A stretch of DNA of 64,000 bases, from the NCBI GenBank assembly GCA_034509425.1, contig JAVTVJ010000076.1, forward strand, positions 1,550,001 to 1,614,000, given 5' to 3'. Positions within the stretch are counted from its first letter, which is position 1. Every line of letters begins with the position of its first letter. The notes below the pieces were generated by a model. That model was not told the origin of the DNA. It was given only the letters and a program-made list of their open reading frames with translations, and did no database searches. Both the position numbers and the translations under genes were made by a program. Origin of the DNA: Eopsaltria australis. Its lineage: Eukaryota; Chordata; Aves; Passeriformes; Petroicidae. Below, one piece after another: positions 49,171-61,670 of this stretch.

Positions 49171-49892
49171 TAGCCTGCTCAGATAATTTTCAACTATTAC
49201 CCCTAGGAAAGAGAAGCAATATAACACATTTTTAAATAACAAACCTTGTAAGATTCCAAGTCATTGTTCCTATAGTTCTTTAACTCTGGTACGTTTGTGT
49301 GCAATCCACTAATAGTAAACAGGATGTTTGTGGGATCAATAACAGCAGGTTGTCTAACAGTTGGTCATAAAAAGATTTATCTCAAATAGTAGGAAATCTC
49401 AAAAATTTCTTGTGCTATTTGGTTTCTTCTTTTACACTTACTAATCTCTGTTATGTAAAAAAATGCATATGAAGATTTCATCCTAAGGCAACTTGATATC
49501 TTTTTGGATTTATAGCTGAAATCTCACGGTAAACAAATTCTACCAGAGGACAATCAAGTGCAGACAAGATTCAGAGGCAAAGAAAAGCATTCACAAGTTT
49601 TGGAAACATAAACAATTAAAGTTTCTTCTCTTTCAATTACAAAGGGAAAAAAAAGAAAAAAGAAACACACAGGCTTAAAATCTGCTAGAAGGGTTTAAAT
49701 TATCTGTAGTCTAGATTTTGAAATAATCTGTAACTGGCATTTCATAATTACTCATGACCAAAATTCTGAGTTTCCTTCAGCTATGCTTAGTTCTGAGTTT
49801 CAAGAAACAGTTTCTCATCTGTTTGCTCCATCACTTGGAAAATCAGTTTAGATCAGGATAAATAGGCTTGAATATAATAAGAGAATATTCTC
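49171..49892. other. Unique AT-rich stretch
   Basis: No gene. It contains an A-rich run with scattered G near 49645-49665. Confidence 0.55.
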
Positions 49893-50110
49893 ATAGAATA
49901 GCTGAAGTTGAAAGGGAGGACTGTCATCCACCAACTCTGCCTAAGTAAGAGTCCTCTAGAACAGGCTGCTCAAGGCTGTATCTATGTGGATTTTGATTAT
50001 TTCCAAGTATGAAAACTTCACAACCCCTCTAAACAGCTTTTATTGACTCTTTCTCAAGTGTTAAGTATTTTTTAGAATATTTTTGCCTCTTTCTTCTGTC
50101 AGAAGTAGCC
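49893..50110 (-). mobile_element. CR1 LINE 3' end fragment
   Basis: Minus-strand CR1 tail: 'tcatagaatagctgaagttg', 'aagggaggactgtcatcc', 'agaacaggctgctcaagg', 'tgaaaacttcacaacccctc'. Similarity fades after about 50110. It is well diverged and therefore an old copy, the third CR1 in this 3-kb cluster. Confidence 0.75.
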
Positions 50111-53100
50111 CAAATTGTTTGTGCAGCATTATTTTAAAGTCAGAAATCATATCCCTGTGGTCAAATCCATCGTGCTATTCTAAGAAATGGTCCTAGAAAC
50201 AACAGGTATGTAATTTCCATGGCAGAAGGTACTAGAGAGCTTGAAACACTTAGATTTGGATTTTTGGCCACACATATCAGTTCTGTAGTTTGGATTATAA
50301 AAATGTCATCATTTAGACAACTTAAAATTATTTTTTTTCTATTTTGGGTTTAGAGCTGTAGGCTGTTCAGGCTGCTTTTCTCACAGAGTGAATACTCTTG
50401 GTGGCATCTGTGACTGGCATTCATTTTTCCTGGATAAAGCTCCTTTTAAGTACTTATATGGAAATACAGGTCCTTAACCATGGAGCAGACAAGCACTCTC
50501 TTACATTCCATACCTATTAGTGGAAACATTTAATTCAGTCTATACTGGTGGCTCAACTTAAATATGTGCTCATTTTCCTGAGTAACAGATGTCTTTTTCA
50601 ATCACAGACTCTGAAAGATCATTTTACATAAAAAAAGAATTTTGTATATATTTGAGAAGAAAAATTCCCCTGTCTTTATCTTATAAATTCATTAGCACAT
50701 GTTTTTCTGAACTACAAATATTAACAAAATTTGTCCTAACTTATTTAGTTTGTATCCCCCCTTATTTTGAATATCAACTATGGGACAAGTATGGGGTATA
50801 TACTCACATAATGTGTTGCTCTTGCACAGAATATGTAATACCACCCAAGTGGTCTCACTGATGATTCATGAATGCAAGAAAGAATCTAGTTTTGGAAATA
50901 TTCTGCAATATGTCTGCAATTTCATAGGTTAAATATTTCTTGAAGGAAGCAAGCTGTTTAAGTGGATAAACACATTCTGCATGCTTGCATGAGATCATGC
51001 TGATTATCTCCTGCAAGCTGGTACAGGCATAATCCTGATAGTATTGAGGCTGATGGAGTATCAGGAGTTTCAAATGGAGCAAGCATAAATTAATCGCCCT
51101 ACTTCCTTTGTTATTTAGCCACAGTGGTGGGGTGCTAGAGGCACATATTGACACCCAGACTGGTCATATTTCAACCATCACCAATTTGAGGACAGCTTGA
51201 GGCAAGTCAGGTGTCTGGAAGTCCAAATACTTCATTTTGGAAACATCATTGCTTGAGGAGGGTTGATAAGGCAACAGGCCAGAGTGAGTGGGAGGCCATG
51301 TACTTAAGAGTTATCTAAGATGGAAGTGAGTTCTCCAGCCAGCTGAGCTGTGAAGTGCTAGAAGAGTCTTTCTATCAGAGAAGAGCTATTTGCACAAGAG
51401 TTGCTCAGAACAATATGTGAGATTTTCAGCCAGGATAAACTTACCAACCTCTCATTCCCTGTGGAGCCAGCAGGAGATACAGTTTGTGACAGAGGTGTGG
51501 AAATCAGTTTGGAAAATTTGCTTTAGCTTTTACACTACGGAGATGACTCTTTTCCATAACCTGAAGTCGTCTCTTTTCCAACTGATACTGTCTTCATGTC
51601 CCCATTAAAAACAAAAGATTTAAATTAATTAATTTAGATTTTTTTTTTGTTGTGGTCAATATTTGCTCTGACGTGAAGCTAGACTTCTAAGCACAAAATA
51701 TGTCTCAAAACGTTAACCAGGATATCACTGGCCACTTGCGCCAGTTTTAATAGCAGATCTGCTGCATGTAAAACCACTCCAAAAGTGTAAAACCAATCCA
51801 GAAGTGCTCTATTCAAGGTCCAGCACAAGTTGGAATGTGTAAACAAGAATATCTTAAAGGTTCAGAAGGTTCTTGGTTAAATCCATTCATGGGCTTTGGC
51901 ACTGGACAAGGATGAACAGATAATTGTCCATTAGTTACCAGGACAGGGTCCTTACTGAGACACAGTAGGCAACCCTACACCCCTGTTTTTCCAGCACCAA
52001 ACCTTATGTGGGTACTCATCGTGCATTTCTGCAAGAGGGCTTTGCTATAAACAACTCTTCAAATTCCTGAGTTTATATATGGGTACATTCCAGTACAATC
52101 CCCAAAACAGGTGCTTTTTAAAACTGTGCCTCAGCAGCAGAGTTAGCAGAGTGAAAGACTCTGTTAAACCCAGCAACTATCCCTGCATGATTTTGCAAAT
52201 CTTCATCTTGCTAGGTTCACTCCTCCATGTTGGTAGAGCTTGTCAGGACACACCTAAAGGATCTCTTGAGTGCTGAAACTTGGGTATGTGTATGAATATT
52301 TTCTTGTGTGTTCTTCTGGGAAGGAGGAGTATCAGATGTCACTGGGGGACTTTATCTACACTTCAAAACAGGCATATGCCAGCTGAAATAAATAGTGCAA
52401 CCTTTATACTACATCCTTTCTAAGTGTCTTCTGGCATTAAACCTGACTTAAAACTACAACAGACTCCAGGCTTAGCATATGGATGAAAGTGGGATCAGAA
52501 GTTAGATCCAACTTTATGCTTTAGCTGACTCTGTAGGGTGACACCTTGTGTAGCTTCAGATAATTTTCATTGTCATGAGAATTCAGCAATGTAAGCAAGG
52601 TTGCACCAGAATTTTTCCAGTTGTGTCTAAGGTACTTAACTCCTACAAGGAGGTTACTTTGTATCCCTGTGAAATCCTACAATGACAGGGCTTCCCAGCC
52701 TGAAATTGCAAGGCAACTATTGCCTAATGAAGGAATGAAATTGCTTTTCTATGCTAATATGTGAGTTTCTAAAATGAGAAAACAAAATATTTAACAGTCT
52801 AGTGATTACTTTTAATTAAGGAATTGATGAAAAAACTAACCTGGAAATGAAAACGTCACAGTTCGCCGCATAGGAGAAATTGCAAAATTCTATCCTTTAA
52901 TGCTGTTCAGGCTTGGGCATCACCAGAAGCATTCTCCAGAGACCAGACCTTGTACTGCTCTTTTGCTCAAAGAACCCCTGGAAGTTGTCAATAAATAGGA
53001 TTTCTGTTTGCTGACATATAAGGCTCTACTACTTTGTATTTCATTTTTTTCTGGAGTTGAGCTAAAAGAAAGCTTGCATTCGAATGCCAGAAATTGGTAA

Positions 53101-53849
53101 TTTCTTATTTCTTTGTAAGATCTTTGTGACAGACTGGCTTCATTTCTTGAGAAATAATGTCAGGTAGAAATTGGAATAATAGTCAGGTTGGAATTATCAA
53201 AAAGAAGTATTCTCCCTCCTAAGCTTTAAATGAAAAGGCTACTTGGCTTTAAGTAAGTAAAAAACGTGTGAGAATTGCCATAACATATCCCAAAGAAACG
53301 AGATTCTCTGCCTTGGGCAAACACAGATAATTTTTTCTGGGAAGAATTAGAATGACTTTTAAGAGTAATTTTTTATCCATTGTCTTTAGAGTTTGGCATG
53401 TATAAATCAACATTTATTTCACACAGGGAAACTAAGGCATAGATTATCTACAACAGTGGATTCATTATCTGGATCCAACATTGCTGTTAAGCTCAGGTGG
53501 TTTTAAGCAAGTGAACATTCCTTCTGACTTAAGTGGGTTTGCTACCATGCCTGCAGAAGGGCTGTTCATGTCATGATTTAACAGGAGCTGATAAGAGACA
53601 TGAAGAAACTCACTTCTCAGTAAGGAAGTTGGAATGGATGTGGATGGTGGTGTTCATCTTACCTTGCTGTAAATGCCCGTATCTGAACTACTCATTCTGT
53701 GCTACCCTTCTCCTAGAACAAAGGGGCACTTCTAGGACACATGTCATCCTAATTTTCATGGCCATCAGATGCCCAGCAAGCCACTGTCTTACTCCCTCTC
53801 CTCATCAAGACAGGAGAGAAAATGAGGTGAAAAGCTCATGGGTCAAGGT
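50111..53849. other. Unique non-coding stretch
   Basis: No recognised gene. A short string at about 53425-53450 ('acacagggaaactaaggca') resembles the antisense 3' half of MIR but is too short to call. Confidence 0.5.
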
Positions 53850-54245
53850 AAAGGCCATTTAATAAATAAAAGCACAGACCAAATGTGGAAGCAGAAAAAA
53901 GCTAAATCAATTTCTTCTTTATTTCCCATCACCAGATGATTTCTGTCCACCTCCTGGGAAGAATGGTCTTGGTATGTGCAGTGGCTGCTTTGGAAGACAA
54001 ATGCTTTGATAATGAATGACTCCTCCCATCACCTCCCTCCTTTTTCCTAGCTTTTATTACTGAGCAGGAATATGGCATGGAATATTCCTTTGGCCAGTTT
54101 GGATCAGCTGTCCTGCCTATGTTCCCTCCCAACCTGTTGCCTACCTCCAGGTTACTGAGCTTGGGAGTCAGAGGTGGTTGGATTGTCATTTTGATGTTGT
54201 GGGATCACTGCTCAGCAGCAGCCAAAGCGTTGGTGTGTTATTTTC
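53850..54245 (-). mobile_element. ERV LTR fragment, same family as 29.5 kb
   Basis: On the minus strand this carries the same LTR family as 29469-29826, seen here as 'atggaatattcctttgg', 'ccagtttggatcagctgtcc', 'gttccctcccaacctg' and 'actgctcagcagcagccaaa'. The far side (53850-53990, 'atttcccatcaccagatgat' and 'cctgggaag') matches the downstream half that is missing at 29.5 kb. Both outer ends are eroded, so TG/CA termini and target duplication cannot be read. No viral genes flank it. Confidence 0.65.
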
Positions 54246-55559
54246 TTCAGGGTGAGATAGACCTTAGAATGACAGTGCCTTTCTCACTGTGGACTGAAAA
54301 GGAGGTTAGTTGGGATGCAGACACCCTAGAGATTTCTCCTCTGTTACTTTGGATTTAGGAAGATTCTACCCACCAGACCTGCATTAGATGGGATCAATTT
54401 CTAAATAATTGCTTTTATCAGAAGTTAGGAAGCGAGATAGGTTTTATGGTTCTTTGTAATCAGAAATGTGTCACAGGTTTTTAACCTGACTGAAAACACA
54501 GAAATAATCTTTGCAGCTGCAAGTGCCTAAAACAAGGGTGCAAAGACTTTTCCATCTACTGGACTTGATGAAGGTTGATGCAATCAGCAGGTTCTGCAAT
54601 TATCACTTGACAGCAGCAGATTAATACTTACAGTGGATGCTATTAATGAATGCTTAACAAGATGAATACTCTTGCTAATGAATCCCACTAGTCTCAGACA
54701 TTAGAGGGAGGTTTCTGTGTGTGAATGTGCAAGTGAAGGCAAAAGCAAAGCACCAGGGGTTATTGGAAAGCTATTATCAACCCTCTGAAAGCTGTAAATC
54801 AAAGAAAAATAAAACAGCTTCCAGTTGGTCTTCCAAGTCTGGAAGTTGTACTATTAATGGGTATTTAGTGTTTGGACTGACATCTATAAAGTTTAATTTC
54901 TGCCCCAATGTATGGAAGACATTGATACTGTAGTAAGGCATGGTGGCCCAGGACACATGGGTTTGTCTTTGCTAGTAAGAGGCCACAGACTGAAAGAATC
55001 TACCCTGGCATAAACCCATCTTTCATGCTGCTTTGACAAGAGGTTGGCCATTTAAAGTCCAACATTTGGAAAGCTCAGGTGTCTGCAGTTTAACCAGGTG
55101 CCTTATGTACTACCCTCAACCCTCAGTCTCAGTGGGGAATTATTTCCATCTAGTTTAACTGAATTGTATGATCATGGCTTGCCATGGTATTTATGGTAAA
55201 ACTTGGCCTTACCATATAAAGAAAACCCCAGCCAATGACCATGAGGAAAGAAAAATGACCTTGAGTAAGCATAACATTATATTGTGGACTAATAGCTGTG
55301 TAAAAATAACCTCAGAAACCCCAAAACAGTATTGCAAGAAGAAACCAGTACCCTTAACATCAGCCTGCTCATGACTGTGTACCCCAAGCTAATAATCATA
55401 AGGCAGCAAATCTCATCAATGATCATAAGGTAGCAAATATCCCAAAGGGATGGGGGCAGAGCTTGCTGTGATGGGTTTGATGAGAGCAATGAGCACTGGA
55501 CTGTGACTGGTTTGGACACAGGGCAGTCCTGGGGCAGCTTTATATGGATGCCTTCTCTC
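54246..55559. other. Unique non-coding stretch
   Basis: No gene. A 27-base unit containing 'atcataaggcagcaaat' is tandemly duplicated at about 55395-55441. Confidence 0.55.
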
Positions 55560-56500
55560 CATCAGGAAAGGATAAAGATTCACCCCAAGTATCACAAACT
55601 CTCTCTAAAGTCTTACTGCAGAAAGTAGTGGGCACAGATTGGAGATCCTGTACATCTTTCTGTCTTCTTCTTTCCTCTTTCTGGTAGGCTGTTAAGATCC
55701 AATTATTAAGGTTCTTTGGAAATACCTCTGCCCGAATTAAGGTACAAACAAGACCGTATGCCAATCATTAGTATGGGTTTTATTTGATAGTAAATATGAG
55801 AGAAAGAGAGAGAAGAAAAGAGAGAAAAGAGGGAGTAGGGAGAAAGATGGGGGGACAGAGAGGGAGGGACAGGGACAAAGAAGTATCACCACTCTGTGGG
55901 TCTTACTGGTGTCCTGATGTCATCTTCAGCTGGTCTCGGTGGTGGAAGTCCCCCCAAAAGCATAGAGTGCCATGGGTTGATATACCCTCAGGCAAGGTGG
56001 AGATGTCCAGGCATGTCCCCCTGGGGGAGAGGGCAGCCTCTAGCAGCAGACTCTGCTTGCATCACATGCACTCCTGTGGTGCAAGGCATCTGGGGAGCAC
56101 TTTGGGGGGTCTGTGATGGATTGTGACTCCCCCTCAGCTGCCTCTCACATGACAGTCCCCTGGATGTAGTTTGTGGGGTTGGAGGCTTCACAGCTGGGCC
56201 AGTTTGTGTACTGGAGGATGCGTGTGTATTGCCTCTGACCAGAGGTTATGCCATCCTCCCCCCTTCAGCTGGGGGGTAAGACTGCAAACTTGGCTTCTGT
56301 GAGCTGTGCTTTGCCCCCCCACCCCAAACTCAGCCAGAAATGATTCTCAGTACAGCTGGTGGCTTCACCCTCTGTGGACACGTTCCTTTCCCTCAGACTG
56401 AGATGACTGAACAATAGGCTTTTCCCTTTATCTAATCTCAGCAGTTTAGCTCAGTCCAAAGTCCCAGTCAGGTATCCTCAGGGAGGCTTCTCCGATCAAA
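55560..56500 (-). mobile_element. Probable ERV LTR-like block
   Basis: A GC-richer block of about 900 bp that contrasts with its flanks. Read on the minus strand it has a TATATCAACC-like string near 55978 and an AATAAAA signal near 55772-55778, the order expected for an LTR. A purine-rich tract (55797-55882) lies between them. The texture, with 'ctgtgggtcttactggtgtc' and 'ggtggaagtccccccaaaag', resembles an avian ERV LTR I only vaguely remember. No TG...CA ends or target duplication were located. It could instead be an unrelated GC-rich repeat. Confidence 0.4.
55797..55882. repeat. Purine-rich (GA)n-like tract
   Basis: About 85 bases, almost all A and G, with gagaga/gaaag/gggagg motifs and only a few T or C. 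It may be part of the LTR-like block or an expansion inside it. Confidence 0.85.
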
Positions 56501-58849
56501 ACTTTATATCAATGTTTGAGGCATGAACTATTTTCAGTCTCTGACATAGGCTTTGCTATTTAATTTGTTAGAGTTGCCTTTTGTGAACATTTGAATCACA
56601 CAGTACGTACAGATGCACGAGTTCTTGGTTCCCACATACCCACACAAGGCATTGTCTAGATCTGACCTCGATCAGTGTGGAAGTGATTCTGCCTTCCGAC
56701 ACAGGTAATAAAGGCTCTCTACTTCCCACCAGTCATCTGCAGTCTCTGGCATCCCATTGTTTGTCAGTGTTACATCTCTGCTTTTTCCATCAACCTATGC
56801 CTCTGGCTCCTTTCTTCAGTAGTTGTTGCATCAAGATGAAAAAATGTGAAATAGAGCTTCAGCAATTTCCTCTCTTTCTTGGCAATAGAAGGAGATTTTT
56901 GCAGGAAAGATAAGCCTTGGCTGCCTTCATCTGGACTGCCCTTTCCCTCCTGCTACCACTACAGGAAGACTCTAGAAGACATCCATGGGCTTCCTAGGCC
57001 AGGGCCAGCTCTAGGTTCCTACAAAACTACAAACATTCAAATGCAGACCAAACTACAGAAGAAAGAGCTTGCAGCTATCCAGCGGGCTTAGATTCTTTCT
57101 CCTTCTGATGATGGTAAAGGGAAAAAAAGATTAATTGATTAGAATAAACTCGTACGCATTTAAGTTGGATGCAGATGGTGAACTTTACAGTATGCAACTG
57201 CTGAAGCACCCATAGCAGCTTCCCTAAGACACTACATCCAATCATCTTCAGAAGCAGCAGTTTTATTTATTTTGGGAGTAAGCTCTAAGAATTGAATATA
57301 GATTTATTTTAAAATATCATTATGTCTCAATCTGTCAGTAAAGGCAAGATAAAAATACCTACAAGTTTCATTCAAGGATACCATTTCTTTGCTAAAATAG
57401 ATGTCATTCATCACAACAATAGATGCTAGAAATAGGAGTCTCACTGTGACATTGTGGAGCATTAGTATGCTAAATTACTGTCTTTTGCATAAAATAATCA
57501 CTGAGCCAAAGGAGTAAATAGCTGATATTAAAGCACAAAATTTCTTTTTCTATTTAATTTACTAAATATTTCTATTCTGTTGCACTTCCCTTGTTGCCTT
57601 CTCTCAGTACTAAAGAAACCAATTTCTTTCTTTGCACTCTAACTAAAATGAATTTTCCTTCTGGTTTTAGTGAGGATGCTGGAGGCACTGCCTTCTCTAT
57701 GGCGCTAAAAACCAGCCTGCAGTTCAATTCTGTTCTCACCAAAAAGGGCAATTCAGCTTCCCAGTAACTGCATTAAGATGGATATAAATCCTGTAACTTT
57801 GCTTCAGGCAAAACTCGCAGCCTTACACAGATAGGATTGACTTCTTCTTTCAGTATTTTACACATGTTATAACAAAAATGTTGTTTTTCCTTTTAAATGC
57901 TAGCAATTTGAGGGGAAGCACTCCACTGGGATCTTACCAGTGTTTCTGAGGAAGGATCACCCTTCAGGTGTAATGGTGATTTACCTTCATTTCAGAGCAC
58001 AGAGATACTTGTGCCTACCACCTGTGAAATGGAAATCCCAGATTCAACTATCTTCTCAGCTTTGATATTTATATGTGTATGATTACTGGAAAACACACAG
58101 CTGGTACAAGGTGCCAGACCAATACCATACCCTACTTTTCCTTAGCCTTTTCGTAGCCCATATGGCAGCTGCAGGCACCAGTGTTCCTCACAGGCATTGC
58201 ATAACTCCAGACACGATGGCTGATTCACTCCAAAAAAAGGTACTAGTAAAGTTCATGGTGCAGCCCATTCATGCTGCAGCAATTACTCTATAGCTGGAGT
58301 CCTCTTTATTAATTGCTTTCTTTTGGACATAAGTTCCAGGCCATCACTGGGATTTCAGAGGTCTTATTTAGAAATGTATGAAGCACAGCAATGCCCACTC
58401 TCCACAAAAGTCATCACTTGGCTGATATTTAGCTAAAAGCCTCCTGCCAGAAGAGTAAGAAAATTAATCTGCTGAAAGGTTATCAGCCCTTTCTCTGTCT
58501 TCTTAGACTACTTTTCAAAATGACTCTCTAGAAAAACAGATGGTTGCCTGATTATTTCTATCTAGAGGAATTCTGAACAGACCATGGCAATTCCATGGGT
58601 GAGGAGGACCAGGGTACAGCATCAGAGTTTCCACCACCCTCTTGTCTCCCAAGAAGCAGCGAGAGGGAAGTGAAAGCCTAAAGGTTGTTCTTTTTTTCTA
58701 ACCCTCTGGTACCAACCTAGAACTGTCTTCAGTAGAGGACAGAGATGCAGAAGGATTTTCACCTGTGTCTTCATGTCCAAATCCCTCCTAATTCACAGCC
58801 AGAGCTCATGGGTGCAGCAGCAACACTGACACATTTGCTCTCTGCAATT

Positions 58850-58975
58850 CGAGAAAAGTAATTTGATTTCTGCATTTCATCTCCCCCTCTCTGCACAACA
58901 GGGCTAATAATAACCTCCTCCCCGCTGTGCCGGGTTTGCTGCATGAGTAGCTGTCAAATATCTATGGAAGGGGTT
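58850..58975 (+). mobile_element. Possible MIR-like 3' remnant
   Basis: The order 'catttcatctcccc', 'gggctaataataacctcc', 'tgtgccgggtttgctg', 'tatctatgg' resembles the 3' half of amniote MIR ('tccccatctgtaaaatggg', 'ataataatacctacc'). Similarity is weak and there is no recognisable tRNA head. It could also be an unrelated conserved element. Confidence 0.3.
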
Positions 58976-60299
58976 ATTCAAGGGTACTCCTCTCTGGCAC
59001 AGTGCAGCACAATGTAAAGATACATATTCAAGAGACTGTAATTAGCCCTTACTCTTCCTGGTAACAAACTCGCGGGAAGCATGAGGAATGCCAGCCAGAA
59101 AAGAACTTTGCTGTAGCAGCACCCAAAGTTTCCAAAACCTGATGAGTGAGTGAGTAACCCATGTTCAAGTACCTGCTCTGGAGCTCGGACACCAATGCCT
59201 TCCCTCTCCAACTCTTCTTTCTAACAGCACTAATGCTTTTGGCCTGTTTTTAGCCCTTTCCCATGCATCCGTCTGATCCTGAACCTGCTCTGGACCCACT
59301 GCACCTTGGAGTTGCCCCCATGTTTTCTCAGATGGCTTCTCTCTCGGACATCCTCAGACTGTGACCTCAGGAGCACAGCAAAGGAAAGCCAGAGGCATGG
59401 TTAGCAATCTGGGTAAAAGCTTGACAGAAGGAGTTAAAATTTACGTATAGAAATAACTCTTTTCCAGACCTGTAACTGTGGAACAAGAATTCTATTTTGG
59501 ACTCAGCAGTGCCCCATCTCCCCATGCTGTGCACACATTCCTTGTGCCCAGGCAACTCACTGCAATCCCTGCTGCAGCCATAGCCCCCTCATTTCCAGCT
59601 GTTGGCTCTGTGTTTTCCCTTTAATTAAGAGAGCTAGCCAAAGGAAATTCATTACCATTTGAGAGCATAAAAATGCCATTTTCAAAGCTTTCAAAATCCA
59701 TTCTGGGTGCTGTAGGAGTTAGAGTTATTCTACTGAACTAAAGTGAACAAGGCTGCAGCATAGAAATTAGTTCACAGCAGAAATTTCAGTAGCTGGAACA
59801 AATTGCTGGAAGGTTCACATTCCTGGTGTGAACTTTATGTCCATTATGGTTTAAATCTCTACTGTTTGGGTGTTTCTTTGTATATTACTGAAGATCAGAA
59901 AAAACATTTGAATTGGTCCTGTTCTTGCAGGAAACTTTAAACAGTAAAACAGCAAAACATAACACATGTAGCAGCAAAATTTCATTGGGGCACTAGCACA
60001 CTGAATTTCCCCGAATACTGCAGCATTTTTCTATATGAAATACGGACAGCAAAATGAAGTATCAGCAAAAGAATTAGAAAGAAGGAGTAGATAAAGTATG
60101 GTACTTTAGGAAAAAATTTAAACGCAGTTCTTAATGTGGATTTTAGAACCAGATAATACAGTAGGAAGCAATTAGAAAGGTAGGGAGAAAAGATTTAGTT
60201 TATGTGTTGGTCTACTTAACATTAATCCCACCCACTGTTTTTGTTCCTATTAATCAGCACATTGTAATTACTGTGTTGTCTCTGTCCTGGTGCTCCTGA

Positions 60300-60322
60300 T
60301 GCTGTCACTTATTGTGACAGCA
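60300..60322. repeat. Perfect hairpin with TGTCA/TGACA arms
   Basis: TGCTGTCAC, loop TTATT, then GTGACAGCA. The arms pair perfectly over 9 bp. Each arm holds a CTGTCA/TGACAG core, a known MEIS/TGIF-type homeodomain motif, in inverted orientation. Confidence 0.85.
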
Positions 60323-61529
60323 CTGCATGAGGATTTAGAAGGGCTTGATATGAAATGAAACATTCAAGTTCAAACACTGAAACTCATTATAATGGGAACT
60401 AAAATAGACTAGAATTAAAATTCCCACATGTTTCCTTGAACAAATGTGCTCACATTGAGATCCAGACAAAGGTATGTCATTGCTGTGTTTCTGCCCTCAG
60501 AAACTGAGCTGTCACAGGAAGCCTTAGAACAAGAGCATGAGACAGTAAATATTTGTGTCCCTTTTACACGAAGTACTAAGTAGAGTAGAGTATCTTACTG
60601 CTTCCAGTTAATCCAGAGCTGAGGTATTTTCTTTAGATGGTAAGAGGCACCTGACTAAAGTGCTCCTCCCACTAAGTGCACATCAAGGGCATTCCCATAA
60701 ACCCTCCAATCCCAAAGCAGCTAATTACACAGTAAAAGTGTGAATGCTCCATGAGAAGTCTGCCCATGGCACAAGATAATTTGGACTCCAAGTCCATTCG
60801 TCTTGCACCCAGATAACCATCGGAACCTTTACTCTTGAAGCCAACTAAATGAGAAATGTGAAATGTGACAGCATGGGTTACGAGAGGGAAAGTGTGGACA
60901 ACTGCCAGGGTATGATAAAGGATCATGAAATCATCCTGGGATGATGTTGGTGAAATCTTTCCAATGACACAATGACATTTTGAATGTAGGTTTTGGTCTT
61001 TTTGCTTTCCTCTGTCTAGTTGTACCATTCCCTGCTTCCACCCTTTTTTTTCCTGTTTTTTTCTGGCTCTGCAGTCTATTAGGCTGCAATCCTGCTACAA
61101 TCCTACTTCTCCCCCCTACAGAGCTGAGTAGGGATGTTGTAATCAGCACTTCAGACAGCTTTTCACAAGGAATTGCCAATGGATTTTAAAAAATTATATC
61201 AATGACTGCAAAAGAATCACTGTAAAATGCTTGTAATCAGCATGAAAATAATCTGCAATATAATTACAGAAGACAGCCCTAAAGTATATGTTTTGATGAA
61301 TATAAACAGTGAGGTGTCATCCACAACAGTTTCCCTGGTTGAAGAGAAACCTTTGAATGCTCACAGTGCTCAGCCTATGCAATACTCTCAATGTTCCATC
61401 AACATCACAATCCCTGTTCCAAGGTGGTGCCTGGGTCATGGGTTTTTGGATGCCACAGGACGCACAGGGACTCTTACTGCCCTTTGTGACCTGAGGATCA
61501 GCATCCTACCCAGCTGCTACAGGGACCAT

Positions 61530-61670
61530 ATATGTTAAGAAAGTTTAGAAAGAGATGGCTGACCCACAGATCACACAACAAATTAACAACAGAGGCAGGA
61601 AAAGAATTATGTTGTTTTAGCACAGTGTCAGCTTATCCAGCTGCACCACCATCCAGCTGAATCATCTTCC
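61530..61670 (-). mobile_element. MIR-like SINE remnant
   Basis: In plus orientation the block order is 'gttaagaaa', 'acagatcacacaacaaatta', 'acagaggcaggaaaagaatt' and 'agctgcaccaccatcc'. This matches antisense MIR ('ggtcacacagcaagt', 'cagagccaggaatagaa', 'ctctaaccactgcacc'). It is an old amniote SINE relic with no activity expected. Confidence 0.5.

Larger units (their letters stand above)
56501..61529. other. Unique non-coding stretch
   Basis: About 5 kb with no recognised gene. A minus-strand open stretch of 118 codons at 60672-61028 has no domain or homolog I know. A MIR-like trace near 58.85-58.97 kb and a short perfect hairpin at 60.3 kb are listed separately. Confidence 0.5.

Noticed and set aside
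53420..53480. MIR-like string
   Set aside because: Only about 25 bases of convincing similarity.
60672..61028. 118-codon minus-strand open stretch
   Set aside because: Examined as a possible retrocopy, but no recognisable motif, poly(A) or homolog was found.
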